This document shows, in pieces, positions 48,401 to 55,513 of a DNA stretch of 64,000 nt. How positions within the stretch are numbered: position 1 is the first letter of the stretch; each line of letters opens with the position of its first letter. The notes below the pieces were generated by a model. That model was not told the DNA's origin, did not search any database, and worked only from the letters and a program-made list of their open reading frames with translations. Source of the DNA: Planctomycetota bacterium (GTDB lineage: Bacteria; Planctomycetota; B15-G4). Location: assembly GCA_020638905.1 (NCBI GenBank), contig JACKHP010000002.1:263236-327235 (forward strand), read 5' to 3'. The position numbers were made by a program, and so were the translations under genes.

Positions 48401-49005
48401 GTCCACAGCGGCACCCGGGCGACCCGTTCGACTTCGTGGCCGCCGAGGAGAAGCCCGCGCGTCCGTCGCGCCCGTTCTGGGAGCGCTGGTGGGGCGCGGT
48501 GTTCGAGACGCCCTTCCCGGGACACCGCGCGTCCGACGACGCCGTCGTGGACGCAGCCCACGCCGACGGATCCGGCGCGCCGCCGATCCCCGGCGAGGGC
48601 GACGCGACACGGGGCGACGACGCGATCGCGGACGACGCCGGCGCGAACGCCGACGCGAACGCCGACGCCGCGACGCACGCCGCGCCGCCGTTGTGGATCT
48701 CGCGCTACGTCGTGCGCCAGAAGGGCGAGATCGAAGCGCCGGTCGAGATCGAGGCGCGCTTCGCCGACGGGTCCGTCCAGCGCGAGACCTGGGACGGACG
48801 CGGCGGGTACCACATCGTGCGCCACGAGTCCTCTGCGCCCATGGTGTCCGTCGTGGTCGATCCCGAGCGCCGCTTCGCCCTCGACCTCGACCGCAACGAC
48901 AACGGCTGGCAGTCCGACGACGGCACGCGCACCGCACGCACCCTCGACGCGTTCGTCCACTTCGTGACGCAGTGCGACCTGGCCGGCTGGCAGCTGCTCT
49001 TCTGA
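45481..49005 (+). CDS. M1-family metallopeptidase with N-terminal multi-helix membrane domain
   Basis: 1174 residues. Residues 1-330 contain about six hydrophobic helices with no clear family. A Pro/Ala-rich linker (about 340-415) leads to a peptidase region similar to M1 aminopeptidases. It shows a substrate motif GGMEYP (near 717), the zinc site HEFGH (748-752) and its third ligand in WLDEG (Glu771), giving the classic HExxH-x18-E spacing. The C-terminal 200 residues include an Asp/Ala-rich insertion (near 1020-1060) and a beta-domain. Probably membrane-anchored with an outward-facing peptidase. Translationally coupled to the upstream LON-domain gene. Confidence 0.88.
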   Translation: MKTAFSALFGAVGSTLAQPRLVFLLWLVNAAVALVLVAPLFDAIDTTVAHNPLASTALTSFDDEVLVDFENTHAPTLDATLRGVRTAALPFVLLSSILAMGVLTQLTSRRGGPGLLAGCGRHGHRAFWLLATTLLALWGLSFGSDALSGWITRSFTEGVRDASAGLLGWTMTARSALVVLAAGALLTAHRVARLRVVLGGERFVPLTWLRALASVLRHPLAVGTASILSLLPLLLVGWAHLVASDALLANDGWLPGVRLEWRMLLLFQVTLLLVQAALVYRAAVDVRLWPLLRPSDGAPVDPIGPSDVDPLGQGVAAAGGAALLFVVASAGVLLAFRGETPADAATAAPALPVATTAAPAPPATLAAASAEPAVAAPLAQDASAPPPPARPAALDAPAFVPAATPRRPELRNRYAMDVTLDLAGHTADARQRATFVNTTDAPVPDLWMHLYAAAFSNDRTIYMRESALLGRNGDAVAERGEADGGGIEIRSVRLEGAELGDAVSIAGDERDVGDGRDASLMHVRLPAPVPPGGQVTLEIDFTTRFPRTVARMGMTGLHLDGMQWFPKFCAHDAGGWRNRPFWSTGEFFADFGSYDVTFTWPTTIDEHPVELEATGVPHELVARGDGMQTRRYLATDVHDFAFTADPAFQRIEREWTAPDGRKIPVVYLCQPYALPKADLVLDVVLTCLDRSAEWWMPYPWPRLVIDGLPFGQGGGMEYPMLFTISQNQPNHLASLVDLSEDPAGVTAHEFGHQYWYGVMASDEVDEAWLDEGINTWSTNRFMDAWRPSPGRVGALTFLRRDLACGVANGSFFGSGWLDPAQVVGWSESPFRSSRSLLGFGFPGVRSLALDDMGVDRVAWEKARYADVAKVRPLSAPSRDFTRGYGPIVYSKTGLAMATLERHLGRDGMDRLMRRYVESFAFRHPTADDFLSLVEAEGGRPARTLFEQLVRTNGTVDFAVEEVRSVEQAPLVGFRPQRHPGDPFDFVAAEEKPARPSRPFWERWWGAVFETPFPGHRASDDAVVDAAHADGSGAPPIPGEGDATRGDDAIADDAGANADANADAATHAAPPLWISRYVVRQKGEIEAPVEIEARFADGSVQRETWDGRGGYHIVRHESSAPMVSVVVDPERRFALDLDRNDNGWQSDDGTRTARTLDAFVHFVTQCDLAGWQLLF

Positions 49006-49021
49006 GCGCGGGACGCGCGCC

Positions 49022-50578
49022 TCAGTAGCAACCCACCTGCATCGAGTCCCTGCGGCCACCGGCCACCCGTCCGGTGGCCACGTATCCGATCTGGCGCAGG
49101 CGTTCGGCGGTCACGTCGCTCACCGCGTCGAGGTCGAACGGCTTCTGGTGATCGGGGTCGGCCAGGAAGTCCCGCAACGCCGCCACGTGCCCGCGGAACT
49201 CGGGCGGCAGGCGCTCGGGCGCGCTCACGGCACCCACGTCGAGGTCGGCCAGCAGGTCGACCTGCTCGTGCGGATCGGCCTGCAGGTCGTAGCCCTCGAG
49301 GCACGCGATCTCGAAGCCGCGCCCCGGCGCGACGTCGTACGGCGACTTGCGCGGGTGCGTCCCCTGCGGGTTGTAGACGAGCTTGTAGCGGGCGTCGACG
49401 ACGCAGGTGATGAGGTCCTGCCACTCGATGAACGCGTACGGCGCGGGCGCCTGCTCGGTCTCGCCGCGCAGCAGGGGTGCCAGGGAATGGCCTTCGAGCG
49501 AGTCGTCGCCGGGCACGCCGAGCAGGTCGAGCACCGTGGGCACGATGTCGACGTTCTGCACGTGCGCCGGCACGCGCCGTCCGGCGGGCAGGCCAGGCCC
49601 CTCGATCACCAGCGGGATGCGCACCACGCCGTCGTAGACCGACGCGCCGTGATAGAAGTACCGGTTGTGGTCGAACAGCTCCTCGCCGTGGTCGGCGGTG
49701 AGGACGACGTACGTCGAGTCGAGCTCGCCGAGCTGCTCGAGCTGAGCCAGCAGCCGCCCCACGCGCCGATCGGTGCCGGCCACTCCGCCGTCGTACAGTC
49801 CGAGGATGCGCTGCAACTCGGTCGCCGGCACGGGTCGGTCGCCGAGCGTGATCTGCCCCAGGAACTGCTCGAGCGAGGCCGACGAGTCGGGGCCCGGCGC
49901 GACGATCGCCTCGGGCACGCCGTCGGTGGGTCCGAAGTGCTGGTCCTCTGGCTGCGGGTTGTACGGCTTGTGGACGTCGTAGAAGTGCACCCACATCGCG
50001 AACGGCCGCGTGCGGTCGACGCCCTGCAGGTAATCGCTCGCCGCCTTCTCGACGCGGTCGTCCCACACGTGCTGGAAGCGGCTCTCCATGCGCGCCTCGA
50101 GCACGCGCCGTCCGGCGTAGCCGTCGGACTTCACGTCGGCGCCGCGCGCCACCCAGGACTCGACCGGATCGTCGACCTCGAAGTTCGCGATGAACACGCC
50201 GGTCTGCCAGCCCGCGTCGTGCAGCCGCTCGAAGAGCGTCGCGTGCTCGTGCGCCAGCGGATACCCGTTCTCGCGCAGCCCCGTGGTGATCGGGTACTTG
50301 CCCGTGATCATGGCCGAGATCGACGGGTGGGTCTGGCCGCGCGCCGCGAAGGCCGTCTCGAACAGCACCCCACGCTCGGCCAGCCCGTCGATCGACGGCG
50401 AGGGAGACGAGTTCCAGTCGTCGTTGCCGTACGTGCCCAGGCGATCGGCACGCAACGTGTCGATCGAGAGCAGCACCAGGTTGTAGTCGGTGGGAGGCAC
50501 CCCCGGAGACTTCGCCCCCTCCCCGCACGACGTGGCGAGCAGCAGTCCGGATGCGAGGGCGAGCAACGGACGTCCCAT
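49022..50578 (-). CDS. alkaline-phosphatase/sulfatase-fold lipoprotein lacking the formylglycine cysteine
   Basis: 518 residues. Lipoprotein-type N-terminus (LALASGLLLATSC, Cys18). Sulfatase-superfamily layout: NLVLLSIDTLRADRLGTYG with the metal-binding Asp, MITGKYP, VVLTADHGEELFDH and late VDIVPTVLDLLGV. Where sulfatases have C/S-x-P-x-R, this protein reads QTHPSISAMITG, with Thr at the nucleophile position and no Arg. It therefore cannot be a formylglycine sulfatase and is more likely a phosphodiesterase/phosphotransferase-type member using Thr. Substrate unknown. Convergent with the M1 peptidase gene, 16 bp apart. Confidence 0.85.
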   Translation of the reverse strand: MGRPLLALASGLLLATSCGEGAKSPGVPPTDYNLVLLSIDTLRADRLGTYGNDDWNSSPSPSIDGLAERGVLFETAFAARGQTHPSISAMITGKYPITTGLRENGYPLAHEHATLFERLHDAGWQTGVFIANFEVDDPVESWVARGADVKSDGYAGRRVLEARMESRFQHVWDDRVEKAASDYLQGVDRTRPFAMWVHFYDVHKPYNPQPEDQHFGPTDGVPEAIVAPGPDSSASLEQFLGQITLGDRPVPATELQRILGLYDGGVAGTDRRVGRLLAQLEQLGELDSTYVVLTADHGEELFDHNRYFYHGASVYDGVVRIPLVIEGPGLPAGRRVPAHVQNVDIVPTVLDLLGVPGDDSLEGHSLAPLLRGETEQAPAPYAFIEWQDLITCVVDARYKLVYNPQGTHPRKSPYDVAPGRGFEIACLEGYDLQADPHEQVDLLADLDVGAVSAPERLPPEFRGHVAALRDFLADPDHQKPFDLDAVSDVTAERLRQIGYVATGRVAGGRRDSMQVGCY

Positions 50579-51150
50579 GGACGGACTCCGCGGAAGTTGG
50601 GGGCGCACGACGCGGCGAGCATGGCACAGACGCACGCGAGGGGCGAGGGTGTTGGACGAGCCTCGTGCGCGGCCCGGCGACGTGCTCGGGTTCCAGCGCC
50701 CGGCTCCGGTCCTCGGGGACGCCGCCTGCGGCGACGCCCCTGCGGAGGTCGCCGGGCACTGGACCCTGCGCGCGTCTTGGTCCGCGCATGCGGAGTCGGG
50801 TGAGGGAATGAGCGTCGGCGGATGACGTCGTCGAGCACGGGGTGCGGCGCTTGGGGCAGCATCGAGTGCGGTCGGCGGATCACGCGCGGTGGGCGCGCCC
50901 GCAGGGGCGGGGCTCGCGGTCGACGGGGGCTCGAACAGTCCTCGCGGCCCTGCGGGCCGCTGCGGAACTCGCCCCCGCCGACGGCAAGATCCTCGGGGCG
51001 CGCGAGGGGAGCGCGTCGAGAGAACGAAGCGACGCGCTCGCTGCGCGAGCGACGCCGCGGCGGAGTACGTGGGTGCGCGTTGCTGCGACTCGCTGCGCTC
51101 GTCGCTCGGGGGGCTGAGCGTTCGTCGGGTTCGGTATCGGCTGCGACTGC

Positions 51151-51204
51151 GGAGTCGGCTTCGGCTTCGGCTTCGGCTTCGGCTTCGGCTTCGGGTTCGG
51201 CTAC
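51151..51204. repeat. (GGCTTC) hexanucleotide array, six perfect plus flanking imperfect copies
   Basis: 51157-51192 are six exact GGCTTC units, the reverse complement of the GAAGCC unit at 29166; degenerate units (GGAGTC, GGGTTC, GGCTAC) flank it. Confidence 0.9.
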
Positions 51205-51490
51205 TCGAGCTCGCGCAACATTCGCGACGACGCCTCACTCGATGCGCGTGATGGCGCGCTCCGAGGCACATGCCCAGCGCGCTGCGAGTTCCGCAGCCGC
51301 CGCAGGCGGCGAGGACTGTCCGAAGCTGCGCGCTGCTGCGTGACGATCGTCAGCGGGCGCGCACGCAACGCCCCGAAGCGCCGCGCGTGCGACGTGGGCG
51401 CCGCGTCACGCCGCCACTTTGCTCGCGTCCGCCGAGCCGTTCATCCTTTCATCTCGCGAAGGGAGCGCCGCGCGAGCAGCGGCGGGCGAT

Positions 51491-51534
51491 GTGGGACGGA
51501 GGCCAGGTGTTCCCCCACCTGGCCGCAGTCCCAC
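51491..51534. other. long two-part hairpin
   Basis: Outer 7-bp arms (GTGGGAC/GTCCCAC), a 3x3 internal loop, inner 9-bp arms (GGCCAGGTG/CACCTGGCC) and a 6-base loop. May be a structured RNA element or part of a terminator series after the peroxidase gene. Confidence 0.5.
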
Positions 51535-51560
51535 GTCGCCCGACGCGTCGCGCACTCGGC

Positions 51561-51599
51561 CGACCTTGCAGCCCCACCGCCCGACCTTGCAGCCCCACC
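51561..51599. repeat. 18-bp direct duplication, period 21
   Basis: CGACCTTGCAGCCCCACC occurs at 51561-51578 and again at 51582-51599, exactly repeated. Short local duplication next to the terminator. Confidence 0.9.
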
Positions 51600-51609
51600 C
51601 CCCAAATGC

Positions 51610-51645
51610 GTACGGGCGCCGCGACCGAGGTCGCGACGCCCGTAC
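51610..51645 (-). terminator. hairpin terminator of the di-haem peroxidase gene
   Basis: GTACGGGCG plus CGCGAC pair with GTCGCG plus CGCCCGTAC (15 bp, one mismatch, 4-base loop), starting 28 bp beyond the stop codon on the minus strand. The sequence after the stem is GCATTTGGG, only weakly U-rich. Confidence 0.6.
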
Positions 51646-51672
51646 CGACTCGGAGGGGAGTGTCGGATCAGA

Positions 51673-53355
51673 TCAGAGGATCGTGATCGCGACGCCCTCG
51701 GTGCCGTACACGCCGCCCGTGGCGAGGGCCGTCGGGTCGGCGATGAACCACTGCCCGTAGACCAGGAAGCCCGAGAGGACCGGGTTCTTCGGGATGGGCA
51801 GGTTGTACGTCGCGATGCCGTCGGCGTCCGTCGTCATGGCAGCGGTCAGCAAGATCGTGCCGAGATCGACGTTGACGGGCACCGGGAAACGCGGATCCGG
51901 GTAGGGCGTGCCGGCCGGGTCGTCGTCGAACGCGAAGACCAGCACCGCGCCCGTGTTCGGGACCGCATCGCTCACGCCGAGCAGGAAGTCGCCGTTGCCG
52001 AGGTTCGCCGGGTGCGTGTCGATGACCTGGGCGAAGCCTCCGTTGCCGTCGGCGCTCGCCACGCCGTAGGTCGTGTTGAGCGGGGGCAGCTCGCTGTGCA
52101 GCGTCGGACGGTTGAACGGGAACGTCCCGGCCTCGACGCGCGGGTCGGTCAGGCCTTCCTCGATGAAGAAGATCAGCGCGTCCTTCTCGTCCTGGGTCAG
52201 GTCGAGCACGAGCAGGTTCGGGTCGAGGTTGCCGTCGTCGAAGTCGCCGCCACGGCTGTAGAAGTCGATCAGGTCCGGCACCGAAGCCGCCGCACCGTTG
52301 TGGAAGAGCGGAGTGCGCAGCTTGGCGTTGCGGATGTTCGGCGTCTTGAAGCGGCCCATGTCGGCCGGGTCGCCGGTGACGTCGAAGCGACCGTGGTCTT
52401 CGGCATCGGGACGGACACCGACGTTGTGGAAGTCGTTGTCCATCGTGAAGGGCAGCACGTGGCAGGCCGCGCAGTTCGCGTTGCCCTGGAACAGCTCGAA
52501 GCCCGCCTGCATCTTCGGGTCGTAGCCGGTGAAGTCCTGGATCTCACCCTTCAGGAAGGCGTCGAGGACCGTCTCGTCGGAGATCAAGGTGCGCTCGTAG
52601 TTGCCGATGGCGAACATGACGCGCTTCGACGTGATGGTCGGGTCGCCGTAGACCGCCTCGAACATGTCGGGGTAGGTCGGGTTGTCGGCCAGGAAGTCGA
52701 GCATCTCGGCCGGCAGGTTGGTGGCCAGGGCCATCGGGGTCACGTCGGCCAGCTTGGCGGTGATCGCGTCCCAGGTGCGGTTCACGCCGCCCATCTCGAC
52801 GTCGGACACGGGCGGACCCGCGGCCTGGCTCTCCAGCGCGCCGAGGTAGCCGATCTCGACAAGACCGCTCTGCGGATCGGTGTAGGCCTCGGTGGCGCGA
52901 CCGTCCCAGAAGAGCTGGTTGAAGTACGGCGCGTTGATCGCCGTGGGCGCCTTGCGGTTGGTGGACTGCACTCCCGAACCGAAGATGTCGGAGTGCACGA
53001 ACTGTCCGGCCGCCGCGTCCTGGCGCACGATGCCGCGCGAACCCGCGATGTCGTCGTCGGTGCCGAAGATGCCGTCGGGACCCGGGTGCGGCTTGTTCAC
53101 CGCGCGCGGATCGGCGCCGCCCGCTTCATGGATGTGGCAGGTGCCGCAGGCCATGGTGTTGTCGGTGCTGATCTGCTCTTCCCAGAACAGGAACTTACCG
53201 AGCACGTCCTGGTCGGTGAGCATCGGGTTCTCGAAGGGGAACTCCGGCGGGTTGGGCATCGGAGTGTCGGCCTGCGCGAGAACCGCGGGAGCCATGGTGG
53301 CCGCGAAGCACGCCATGGCGGCGACGGGCAGGAAGCGAGGGCGATTGGAAGCCAT
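51673..53355 (-). CDS. secreted di-haem cytochrome c peroxidase-like protein with shared C-terminal domain
   Basis: 560 residues. The signal peptide is RFLPVAAMACFAATMAPAVLAQ. The peroxidase part (about 40-420) has two c-type haem sites, MACGTCH (Cys70, Cys73, His74) and NCAACH near 295. It also has MauG/CcpA-type sequence: FENPMLTDQDVLGKFLFWEE, RKAPTAINAPYFNQLFWDG, FKTPNIRNAKLRTPLFHNG. The last 120 residues (from about NGDFLLGVSDAVPNTG through PIPKNPVLSGFLVYGQWFIA) form the domain also present at 6255, 22626 and 24282. Probably reduces peroxide or oxidises a surface partner outside the cytoplasm. A good -35/-10 promoter lies upstream. Confidence 0.88.
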   Translation of the reverse strand: MASNRPRFLPVAAMACFAATMAPAVLAQADTPMPNPPEFPFENPMLTDQDVLGKFLFWEEQISTDNTMACGTCHIHEAGGADPRAVNKPHPGPDGIFGTDDDIAGSRGIVRQDAAAGQFVHSDIFGSGVQSTNRKAPTAINAPYFNQLFWDGRATEAYTDPQSGLVEIGYLGALESQAAGPPVSDVEMGGVNRTWDAITAKLADVTPMALATNLPAEMLDFLADNPTYPDMFEAVYGDPTITSKRVMFAIGNYERTLISDETVLDAFLKGEIQDFTGYDPKMQAGFELFQGNANCAACHVLPFTMDNDFHNVGVRPDAEDHGRFDVTGDPADMGRFKTPNIRNAKLRTPLFHNGAAASVPDLIDFYSRGGDFDDGNLDPNLLVLDLTQDEKDALIFFIEEGLTDPRVEAGTFPFNRPTLHSELPPLNTTYGVASADGNGGFAQVIDTHPANLGNGDFLLGVSDAVPNTGAVLVFAFDDDPAGTPYPDPRFPVPVNVDLGTILLTAAMTTDADGIATYNLPIPKNPVLSGFLVYGQWFIADPTALATGGVYGTEGVAITIL

Positions 53356-53453
53356 GCGGACCTCAGTGGTGCGGGCGGGAACGTTGGGGAGAAGGAGGAC
53401 TGCGCGTCGGCTGCGGCCGCGTCCACGGCTTCCGATCCGACACGTATCGGAGA

Positions 53454-53483
53454 AGTCTACTCTGAGATGTTTTGAACTGTCAA
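53454..53483 (-). promoter_or_regulatory. sigma-70-like promoter of the di-haem peroxidase gene
   Basis: On the minus strand TTGACA (perfect -35) and TAGACT (four of six) are separated by 18 bases in an AT-richer stretch. The 5' leader would be about 90 bp. The best vegetative promoter match noticed in the window. Confidence 0.65.
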
Positions 53484-53491
53484 TGCATGGA

Positions 53492-53533
53492 GCGCTTACG
53501 TAACATGTTGCCACACAAGTGTTTACGAAGCGC
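53492..53533. repeat. imperfect inverted repeat in the divergent promoter region
   Basis: GCGCTTACGTAAC and GTTTACGAAGCGC are near-complements (one shifted base) separated by 16 bases, just upstream of the peroxidase promoter and 100 bp before the methyltransferase. Candidate regulator site. Confidence 0.4.
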
Positions 53534-53632
53534 CATGAGACTTGCCGTGAATATCGCTGCATCAGCAGACCTGAAAATCGCCAGGGCCTGGACAAAGCCC
53601 CTGGAGGGTTTCGACCGCTCGGAGAGCGAGGC

Positions 53633-54466
53633 ATGAGCATACCCCCTTCCGTGCGGTCGGTCTGGGCGCGTGCCGCCGACGGCTGGACGCGACACGCCGA
53701 GCGCATCGCCACCATGACCCGTCCGGCCACCGAAGCCCTGCTCGAGGCGCTGGCCCCCGGCGCCGGCGAACACCTGCTCGACGTGGCCGCCGGCACCGGC
53801 GATCCGTCCCTGGAGCTCGCGCTGCGCGTGGCGCCCGACGGCCGCGTCGTGTCGGTCGACGGCTCGGCCGACATGCTCTCGGGCCTGCTCGCGCGCGCCG
53901 CGGGACGTCCAGTGCGCGCGGCCGCCGCGGCGGCCGAGTCGTTGCCCTTCGCGGACGCGACCTTCGGCGGACTCACGTGCCGATTCGGTGCGATGTTCTT
54001 CGACGACCCGCGCGCGGGACTGTCCGAGATGCGACGCGTGTTGCGTCCCGGCGGACGCGCCGTGCTCGTCGTCTGGGGACGCAAGGACAGGAACCCGTAC
54101 TTCACGCTCTGCACGCGCGCGCTCGCGGCCGCGGGCGTGGCGGTTCCCGATCCCCCGCCGGGCACACGCACGGTGTTCGAGTTCGCGGACGTCGAGTCGC
54201 TGCTCGGTCACGCGCGCGAGGCGGGGTTCTCCGAGCCGACCTCGGTGACCGTCCCCTTCGCGCTGCGGCTCCCGGGGGTGAGCGCCTCCGGGTTGCTCGA
54301 CGCCCAACGCGAGATCTCGGGACGCATCGCCGAGCTGGCCGCCGACCTCTCCGACGACGTGCTCGAAGCCGCACGCGCGTGGCTCGGCGAGCAGGCCGCG
54401 ACGTTCGAACGCGACGACGGCCTGCACCTGCCGGCCGAGTGCCACGTGCTGCGCGCCGCGCGCTGA
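53633..54466 (+). CDS. class I SAM-dependent methyltransferase
   Basis: 277 residues. The ATG with GGAGAGCGAGG upstream was taken, giving SIPPSVRSVWARAADGW as the start; a longer frame upstream adds unrelated sequence through the promoter. Motif I is LLDVAAGTGDPSLELAL, with VVSVDGSADMLSGLL as the acidic loop, a motif-III-like ESLPFADATFGGLTCRFG and a VLRPGGRAVLVVWG strand, as in UbiE/ubiquinone-type methyltransferases. Substrate not readable. Divergent from the peroxidase gene with 277 bp between. Confidence 0.85.
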   Translation: MSIPPSVRSVWARAADGWTRHAERIATMTRPATEALLEALAPGAGEHLLDVAAGTGDPSLELALRVAPDGRVVSVDGSADMLSGLLARAAGRPVRAAAAAAESLPFADATFGGLTCRFGAMFFDDPRAGLSEMRRVLRPGGRAVLVVWGRKDRNPYFTLCTRALAAAGVAVPDPPPGTRTVFEFADVESLLGHAREAGFSEPTSVTVPFALRLPGVSASGLLDAQREISGRIAELAADLSDDVLEAARAWLGEQAATFERDDGLHLPAECHVLRAAR

Positions 54467-54557
54467 ACGCTCCGCAGGAGGACGCACGCCATCCCGTGCG
54501 GCCCGCGGGCGACCCGCCCACGCACCGCCCGGGCGCACGCGGCGGCGCAGGCGGCGA

Positions 54558-55463
54558 CTACCAGCGGTCGGCGAGGGCCACGCGGTGCGCGGCTTCGTCC
54601 TCGGGCACCGACGGGCTGCACTCGAGGCCCACGAAGCCGCGGTAGCCGAGCTCGAAGAGCTGGCGCAGCACGCGCGGGTAGTGGATCTCGCCGGTGCCCG
54701 GCTCGTGGCGACCGGGCGTGTCGGCGAGTTGCACGTAGGCGATCTGGTCGAAGCCGTCACGCAGCCGTCCGCACAGGTCTCCCTCGCTGACCTGCATGTG
54801 GTAGAGGTCCCACATGATCTTCACGCGCGGCGAAGCGACCGCGCGGCAGATGGCGAGCGCCGGCGGGCTGCCGTACAGGCAGTGGCCCTTGTGGTCGACG
54901 CGGATGTTCATCGGCTCGAGCGCCAGCGTCACGCCGGCGTCCTCGGCGACGGGGGCGGCCAGGCGCAGGCCGTCGACGATGTGCGCGTGCATCTCGGCCT
55001 GCGTCATGCCGGGCTGGTCGTCGCCTCCCACCACGGTCATGACCTCGGCGCCGAGCCGGTGCGCGACGTCACACCCCTGCTTGATCGCCTCGACGAACGC
55101 CGTGTGGTTCGCCGGATCGTTGAGCCCCGGACGGAAGCCCCACGCGGTGAACTGCCCCACCGCCAGTCCGTGCTCGCGGCAGCGCCGCCCGATGTCGTCG
55201 AGGTCCTTCCCCTGCCAGGGCCAGAACTCGACGGCCGGGAAGCCCAGCGCCGCGGCGCGCTCGATGCGCTCGCCGAAGGGCAGCGCGCCGTACCACATCT
55301 CGAGGTTGAGCGCGAAGCGCGTGTGCGGCGTGCGTCCCGGCAGGCCGTCGGCGGACGCGTCGTCGTCGGACACCGCACGCGCCGCCGCGAACGGCGGCAC
55401 CGAGGCCGCGCCGAGCGCGGCGAGACCGGAGGCCAGCAGATGACGACGGGACGGGCGGGTCAT
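54558..55463 (-). CDS. Tat-exported sugar-phosphate isomerase/hydroxypyruvate-isomerase-like TIM barrel
   Basis: 301 residues. The N-terminus SRRHLLASGLAALGAASV has the twin-arginine pattern followed by a hydrophobic stretch, so export in folded form is likely. The rest is an AP-endonuclease-2-type TIM barrel (xylose-isomerase-like): FPAVEFWPWQGKDLDD, VGGDDQPGMT, ALEPMNIRVDHKG, IMWDLYHMQVSEGD and LELGYRGFVGLECSP contain the Glu/Asp/His metal-ligand pattern of hydroxypyruvate isomerase relatives. A periplasmic location is unusual for a cytosolic-enzyme fold but seen in Planctomycetota. Substrate unknown. Confidence 0.85.
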   Translation of the reverse strand: MTRPSRRHLLASGLAALGAASVPPFAAARAVSDDDASADGLPGRTPHTRFALNLEMWYGALPFGERIERAAALGFPAVEFWPWQGKDLDDIGRRCREHGLAVGQFTAWGFRPGLNDPANHTAFVEAIKQGCDVAHRLGAEVMTVVGGDDQPGMTQAEMHAHIVDGLRLAAPVAEDAGVTLALEPMNIRVDHKGHCLYGSPPALAICRAVASPRVKIMWDLYHMQVSEGDLCGRLRDGFDQIAYVQLADTPGRHEPGTGEIHYPRVLRQLFELGYRGFVGLECSPSVPEDEAAHRVALADRW

Positions 55464-55513
55464 GGCGGCACCTCGGCGGGAGGCGACCGTCGTACCACAG
55501 CCTCCGTGCGTCG

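Larger units (their letters stand above)
50579..51672. other. 1.1 kb gene-free region rich in repeats and hairpins
   Basis: Lies between the starts/ends of two leftward genes. Open frames occur on both strands but are mutually overlapping and repeat-driven with no ribosome-binding sites or recognisable proteins. It holds a (GGCTTC) array, a 21-bp direct duplication, a long two-part hairpin, and many small GC inverted repeats such as GCGGCCC/GGGCCGC near 50945. It could contain the sulfatase-gene promoter, a structured RNA or decayed sequence. Confidence 0.6.

Noticed and set aside
49022..50578. Substrate of formylglycine modification by the FGE-like domains at 14168-18748
   Set aside because: The modifiable Cys/Ser is Thr, and the FGE-like domains lack the full active-site cysteine pair.
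50822..51343. Possible plus-strand protein spanning the repeat
   Set aside because: The frame is driven by the GGCTTC array and lacks a start context or family match.
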